NCBI GenBank assembly: GCA_964412195.1
Contig: CAYPNP010000001.1
Span: 62,001 to 126,000 of the forward strand
Source: CAYPNP01 sp964412195
Lineage (GTDB): Bacteria > Acidobacteriota > JAAYUB01
Direction: 5' to 3'
Length of the DNA: 64,000 nucleotides
In this document: positions 59,997-64,000 of the stretch, piece after piece
Layout: every line of letters starts with the position of its first letter
Position numbering within the stretch: position 1 is the first letter of the stretch
Translations under genes and position numbers: made by a program
The notes under the pieces: generated by a model
The model's database searches: none
Told to the model about the DNA's origin: nothing
The model's input: only the letters and a program-made list of their open reading frames with translations

Positions 59997-62442
59997 GGAC
60001 CTCCTCCTTGGGGAAAAACAGGGTTAACCGGCTGCCCCGGCCAGGCCGGCTGACCACCTCCACCCGGCCGTTGTGGGCGGCCATGATGTGCCGTACCAGG
60101 GCCAGGCCGAGCCCGGCGCCGGCCCGGGTCCGGATGGCCGGGTCGGCGCTGCGGAAGAAGGGCTCGAAGACACGGGCCCGCTCCTCCGGCGCGATACCCA
60201 CGCCCCGGTCGGCCACGGCGATGATCACGCCGCCCGCCGTCCACCGCGTCTCGATGTGGAGGGTCTTGTCGTCGGCGGAGTACTTCAAGGCGTTGTCCAC
60301 CAGATTGGTGAGGGCCTGGATCACCGCGTCGCGGTCCGCCTGGACCACCGGGGCGGGACGGGCCAGGCGCAGGCACACCCGGGCGCCCTGCCGGCGCAGC
60401 GGGTAGCGCAGCGCGCGCAACGCGTCCCGGACGGCCCCGTTCAGGTCGAGGGGCATGGGCCGGTATTGCTTCTCGCCCCGCTCAATCCGGGCGGCGTCCA
60501 GGACGTTCTCGATCAACCGGGTCAGACGCATCGCTTCGCCCTCGATGACCTCGAGGTACTCCCGGGCCTTGCGGGCGCCGGGGCGGGTGCGCAGCAGCTC
60601 GGCGTGCATCCGGATGGCCGTCAGCGGGGTGCGCAGCTCGTGGGAGACGCTGGCGACGAAGAAGGATTTCGCCCGGCTGAGTTCCGACTGCCGCTCCGCC
60701 TCCAGCTGCTGGCGGACCAGGGACTGCTGGAGGGCGATCCGCTCCAGCGCCAGGCCGGCGTGGGCCGTCAGCTCCTGGAGGAGCGCGGTCTCGTCGGCGG
60801 TGTAGGGTACGCCGGTGGACTTGGGCCCGAGGGCGAGCATCCCCAGCGGCCGGCCTTCGCCCGACGGCACGGCCAGGAGGAGGGCGGTCCCATGGCGGGA
60901 CCGCAGATCCTCGGACAGCGGGACGTGGGCGACGTCGGGTTCGACTTCGCCGGCGGCGGCCGCGGGGACGCGGGCGGGCGGAGGCGCGCCGAGGCCGTCC
61001 GGATCGATCGAGGGCGGCGCGTCGCCGTGCCGGGCCAGGATCCGCCCGGGCGCGGGGGCCGCCGGGCCGTCCAGGACGGCCATCCACGCGGCCGGCACTT
61101 CGGCGGCGATCGCCGCGGCCAGGGTCAGGGCGACCTCGTGGGGGTCCCAGCAGCGCTGCAGCCGGTCCAGTCCCGACCGGACGGCCTCCTGGAGGCGGTA
61201 GCGCCGGGTGGAGAAGCGCGCGTCGATGAGCCGCTCGATGCCGTCGCGGAAGGGGCCGAAGGCCAGCGCGGCCACGGCGGCGGCCCCTCCGGCGGCGGCC
61301 ACGGCGACCGGCAGCGGGAACGGTCCCGTGACGGCGGCGGCCAGAGCCAGCACCCCGCCGTACACCGCCAGCAGTGCCAGCAGCATGGCGGTGAAGACCG
61401 CCTGGCGGTTCCAGGCGGGGTCGATGTCCCAGTGGCGGAAGCGGAGCACCGCCCCCGCGACCGCGGCCAGCAGCAGGCCGGCGAGGGCGAGGGCGAATCC
61501 GCCCCCGCCCGGCGGCGGTCCGCCGAGGAGGGCCGGCACCTGCCACAGCAGGGCCACGGCGGCCAGGCCCGCTCCCAGGCCCAGCGCCACCCAGCGGGTC
61601 CGCCGCCGCGCCGCTTCTTCGGGCAGCGTGCGGTAAGCCAGGATCAAGACCAGGACGCCGGCGAGGATGCCGGTGACGAAAAAGGCCCGATTGGCGGCGG
61701 TGGCGGCCAGGTAGGCGGCGATGCCGGCGGGATCGGCGAGCGCGTGCCTGTACACCGCGATGCGCCAGCCGGCCAGGCCGAGGGCGAGCAGGAGCGGGAG
61801 GGCCGTCCAGGCGGCCGCCGGCGGCCGGGGCCGCCGGGGGTAGAGCAGGGTGAGGCGCAGGAAGAGGACCGGCACGGCGGCGAGGGCCAGGATGTGCAGG
61901 ACCGTGAGCCCGCGGCCCAGGAGGGAAGGCTGCAGGCCGTGCCACCCCGGGATGGTCAGGAGGGCCGTCGCCATGGCCGCGGTCAACCCGTGCCCGGCCC
62001 AGGCCGCCGCCTGGCCGGGACGGCGGACCAGCATGCCGATCCCGGCGAAGAAGAGCAGCGAGGCGACGACGGCCACCGCGGCCGGGAAGAAGGCCCCGTT
62101 CCGCGGCACGAGGCGGGCGTCCAGCCGGAGGCGGACGCCGCCGCGCCGAACTTCCAGCCGGACCGTTTCGCCGGGGCGGCGGCCGTCCAGGAGGAAGTCG
62201 GCCGCGGCGGTGGAGCGCGCCGCAGAACCGTCCATGGTTTCCAGGATGTCCCCCGGTTGGAGACCGGACGCCGCCGCCGGAAGCGGCTCCCCCATCACCC
62301 GGAGCCTGCCGGATTCCACCTGCAACGCCGCGGGCAGGCTGGCGGTCAGGGCCAGACGATAGACGCCGAACAGCCCGGCGAAGGCGAGCAGGGCGTCCAG
62401 GGCGAGAGCGGCGGGCAAGCGCCACCGTGAGGGGGTCTCCAT
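59974..62442 (-). CDS. PDZ- and GAF-containing membrane histidine kinase
   Basis: 822-residue sensor kinase. One N-terminal helix (LALDALLAFAGLFGVYRL), a periplasmic PDZ-like domain (about 45-110: SGLQPGDILETMDGSAARST, RPGETVRLEVRRGG), then about eight hydrophobic helices, a GAF-like segment (about 450-575), HisKA with His601 in FVASVSHELRTPLTAIRMHAE, and HATPase (NLVDNALKYSADDKT, DRGVGIAPEERARVFEPFF, GAGLGLALVRHI). The frame is open for 479 codons upstream but that stretch is the antisense of the + strand gene. ATG 62442 is 7 bases after a -10, so leaderless translation is likely. Paired with the OmpR-type regulator. Confidence 0.9.
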   Translation of the reverse strand: METPSRWRLPAALALDALLAFAGLFGVYRLALTASLPAALQVESGRLRVMGEPLPAAASGLQPGDILETMDGSAARSTAAADFLLDGRRPGETVRLEVRRGGVRLRLDARLVPRNGAFFPAAVAVVASLLFFAGIGMLVRRPGQAAAWAGHGLTAAMATALLTIPGWHGLQPSLLGRGLTVLHILALAAVPVLFLRLTLLYPRRPRPPAAAWTALPLLLALGLAGWRIAVYRHALADPAGIAAYLAATAANRAFFVTGILAGVLVLILAYRTLPEEAARRRTRWVALGLGAGLAAVALLWQVPALLGGPPPGGGGFALALAGLLLAAVAGAVLRFRHWDIDPAWNRQAVFTAMLLALLAVYGGVLALAAAVTGPFPLPVAVAAAGGAAAVAALAFGPFRDGIERLIDARFSTRRYRLQEAVRSGLDRLQRCWDPHEVALTLAAAIAAEVPAAWMAVLDGPAAPAPGRILARHGDAPPSIDPDGLGAPPPARVPAAAAGEVEPDVAHVPLSEDLRSRHGTALLLAVPSGEGRPLGMLALGPKSTGVPYTADETALLQELTAHAGLALERIALQQSLVRQQLEAERQSELSRAKSFFVASVSHELRTPLTAIRMHAELLRTRPGARKAREYLEVIEGEAMRLTRLIENVLDAARIERGEKQYRPMPLDLNGAVRDALRALRYPLRRQGARVCLRLARPAPVVQADRDAVIQALTNLVDNALKYSADDKTLHIETRWTAGGVIIAVADRGVGIAPEERARVFEPFFRSADPAIRTRAGAGLGLALVRHIMAAHNGRVEVVSRPGRGSRLTLFFPKEEVHGPDPDR

Positions 62443-62449
62443 GAAGGTT

Positions 62450-62478
62450 ATTCTTTTCCCAGCGCGGTCGGTTGTCAA
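62450..62478 (-). promoter_or_regulatory. Promoter of the PDZ histidine kinase
   Basis: Reverse-strand TTGACA (62473-62478), 17-bp spacer, AAGAAT (62450-62455). The ATG lies 7 bases downstream, so transcription would begin at the start codon. Confidence 0.6.
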
Positions 62479-62664
62479 GCGGCTTGTCGGGGAGGAAAAT
62501 GTCCGTCGGTAAAGCAACTTTCCTCCGGTCGGGCCGATAATTAATGCAGTATTTCCGCGCTGAAAATGGCCTGCCTCCGCTGCGGCGGGGCAGGCACGGG
62601 TACGAGATCCATCCGGAACGAACGGCGGCCGTCCGGCAGGAGGGGCGGCGGGCGGGAGGTGCCC

Positions 62665-64000
62665 ATGCACGACGACGATCTGATCTCGCGGGCCGGATTG
62701 CGTCCGGCGCAGGAAGCCGCGGCGTGGTCGGGGGAGGGGATCCGGGGCGGCCTGGAGGGCGCGGTCCGCGGCCTCCGCGCGGCCTTGGGTGCGGGGGGGC
62801 TGCCGGCGCCCGTGGCGGGCGCGCTGGAGCGCCTGCTCGGCGGCGCCCGGCCGCCGGACCGCGGCCAGATCGGCCAGGCCATGGCGGGGGCCCTGCGGGA
62901 AGCCGCCGGGGATGCGCACGGCGGCGCCGCCGGCGTGCGGGACATTCTGCGGATGACGGCGGAAAGCTTGGTGGGCTGGGGGAAGGCCGTGGGCGCCTTC
63001 ACCCAGCCGGAGGCGGTCCGGATCCAGGTCGCGGAGGCCCGGATGGGGATGGACACCGCCTTCGAGCAGGTGCGGCCGCATGCGGCGCCTGGCGAGGCGC
63101 TGGCTCCTTTCGCCGAGGCCGCGCAGCGGTTCGCCGACAGCCTGGGGCGGCTGGCGCAGTTCCTGTCGGGCCCGGCCGCGCAGCCGGGCCTGGACCTGCA
63201 CGCCGCGCTGGCGGGCGGGGTGGCCGACGCGGCCCGGGCGACGCTGGCCCATCCGGCGGAAGGGACCGCCGCCGCGGGCCAGGCCGGCGACGTGGCCACG
63301 GCCGCCCGGACCACCCGGGCGGTGCTGGCCGACCAGCTTCGGCTGGAAAAAGCCGGCCGGCAGGCGCCTTTGATCACACCGCCGCCCGGCGGCTATCCCG
63401 CCCTGGAGAAGACCTCGTCGGAGATGCGCGAGAACCTCAGCCGGATCAGCGGGCAGCTGGCCCCGCGGCAGGCGCAGCGGCTCGAGGCCCAGGTGGAGAG
63501 GCTGCTGCAGTTGGTGGCCGGACAGCCAACGATGCCGCCGCTGGCCGGGCGGGGCGACCTGGCGCCGGTGACGCCTCAGGCGGCCATGGCCATCCTGAAC
63601 AATCTCTTCGCGGAGATCGCCGCCCGGATGCAGGCGCCGCCTGCTTCCTCCGCGGCCGACGCCGCGCGGCTGGGGGCGGACCCCGACCGGCTGCGGTTCG
63701 ATCCCGCGGTGCTGGCGCAGCTGGCCCGCCGCCTGCAGCCAGAGGCGGAGCCGGGAACCAGACCGGCCGGCGGAATTCAGACCGGCCTCGAGAACGCGCC
63801 CACGGCGGCGGCGGAGACTGGCAGGGCCGCCGCCGCGATGGATCCCGCCAAGGCCCGGGAACTCCAGCAGAAGGTTCAATCGGCCATCAACGACGAGAAC
63901 GACGGGGCCATCTGCGATCTGGCCAAGAACCCCGAGGCGATGCAGGCCGCCACCCCCGAGCAGAAGGCGGCCATGATCAACGTGCTCAAGGACGGCTACA
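62665..64000 (+). CDS. Unrecognised Ala-rich protein, C-terminus cut by window edge
   Basis: Open frame from ATG 62665 to the end of the window (445 codons without a stop). GGGAGG lies 5 bases upstream, and it is the only supportable frame here: all opposing frames are in its antisense. The protein has no signal peptide and is helical and Ala/Gly/Gln-rich (LRRLGxx, LEAQVERLLQLVAGQ, AAQRFADSLGRLAQF). The visible end is KVQSAINDENDGAICDLA..MQAATPEQKAAMINVLKDGY, a form with an AAMIxxLxDGY motif that could be the beginning of a repeated C-terminal domain. Function unknown. It faces the PDZ kinase with a 222-bp gap. Confidence 0.7.
   Translation, partial: MHDDDLISRAGLRPAQEAAAWSGEGIRGGLEGAVRGLRAALGAGGLPAPVAGALERLLGGARPPDRGQIGQAMAGALREAAGDAHGGAAGVRDILRMTAESLVGWGKAVGAFTQPEAVRIQVAEARMGMDTAFEQVRPHAAPGEALAPFAEAAQRFADSLGRLAQFLSGPAAQPGLDLHAALAGGVADAARATLAHPAEGTAAAGQAGDVATAARTTRAVLADQLRLEKAGRQAPLITPPPGGYPALEKTSSEMRENLSRISGQLAPRQAQRLEAQVERLLQLVAGQPTMPPLAGRGDLAPVTPQAAMAILNNLFAEIAARMQAPPASSAADAARLGADPDRLRFDPAVLAQLARRLQPEAEPGTRPAGGIQTGLENAPTAAAETGRAAAAMDPAKARELQQKVQSAINDENDGAICDLAKNPEAMQAATPEQKAAMINVLKDGY

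Noticed and set aside
60073..62430. 785-codon plus-strand frame opposite the PDZ kinase
   Set aside because: Antisense to a kinase with full HisKA/HATPase motifs.
62443..63879. Upstream 479-codon extension of the PDZ kinase frame on the minus strand
   Set aside because: It is the antisense of the Ala-rich plus-strand gene and reads through the promoter; the kinase helix starts at 62442.

Overview
The window is GC-rich DNA from a Gram-negative bacterium. Outer-membrane evidence includes a TonB-dependent receptor, a periplasm-facing porin, two DUF481 proteins, a small beta-barrel and a lipid-A-type acyltransferase. A regulator-propeller histidine kinase, a Ser/Thr kinase with TPRs, an OmpA-like TonB receptor with an N-terminal carboxypeptidase-regulatory domain and a BNR/dockerin protein point to Acidobacteriota or a neighbouring phylum. 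That placement is inference from gene style; there is no rRNA here. No tRNA, rRNA, CRISPR array, transposase or phage gene was seen.

Layout. 1-3787 (minus): a two-component pair, propeller histidine kinase and truncated NarL-type regulator. 3853-6742 (minus): a sodium:solute symporter and a secreted alpha/beta hydrolase. 7333-14172 (plus): an ECF sigma factor, a FecR-type anti-sigma protein with a very large periplasmic part, then two overlapping ABC ATPase/permease pairs. 14480-26161: mixed genes, with two DUF481 paralogues flanking mscL and a secreted three-repeat protein, then nhaA, an MgtE-type transporter and a Ser/Thr kinase bracketed by two paralogous secreted proteins. 26754-37139 (plus): a phosphate block of porin, pstSCAB, phoU, phoB, phoR and a DUF47-pit pair, preceded by a terminator and a set of 11-bp direct repeats that look like Pho boxes. 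37346-45747 (plus): a compact lipid cluster of SDR, AcpXL-like carrier protein fused to a zinc ribbon, four ketosynthase-family proteins, two hotdog dehydratases and an LpxL-type acyltransferase. It resembles the rhizobial acpXL-lpxXL locus that makes very-long-chain acyl groups for lipid A. 46234-64000: TonB receptor, cyanophycinase-like peptidase, YfcC-type carrier, BNR/dockerin protein, M14 carboxypeptidase, ettA-yigZ, small envelope proteins, a PDZ-containing histidine kinase with its regulator, and an unrecognised Ala-rich protein running off the end.

How genes work together. The phosphate block forms a complete route: outer-membrane porin, periplasmic PstS, PstCAB pump, and PhoU/PhoR/PhoB sensing, with Pit plus its DUF47 partner as a second importer. 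The lipid cluster carries carrier, condensing, dehydrating, reducing and acyl-transfer functions, with most genes overlapping or nearly touching, so it is probably one transcript. The sigma/anti-sigma/ABC block looks like an envelope-signal-responsive operon.

Non-coding DNA is unusually structured. Two ~275-bp elements have 45-bp inverted ends. A 151-bp element has 43-bp arms whose core recurs as three direct copies near 58 kb. Many intergenic spaces are filled by 7-bp-period tandem repeats, often in opposed orientation between convergent genes. Several promoters have near-consensus -35/-10 boxes, three of them placed so that transcription should begin at or next to the start codon.
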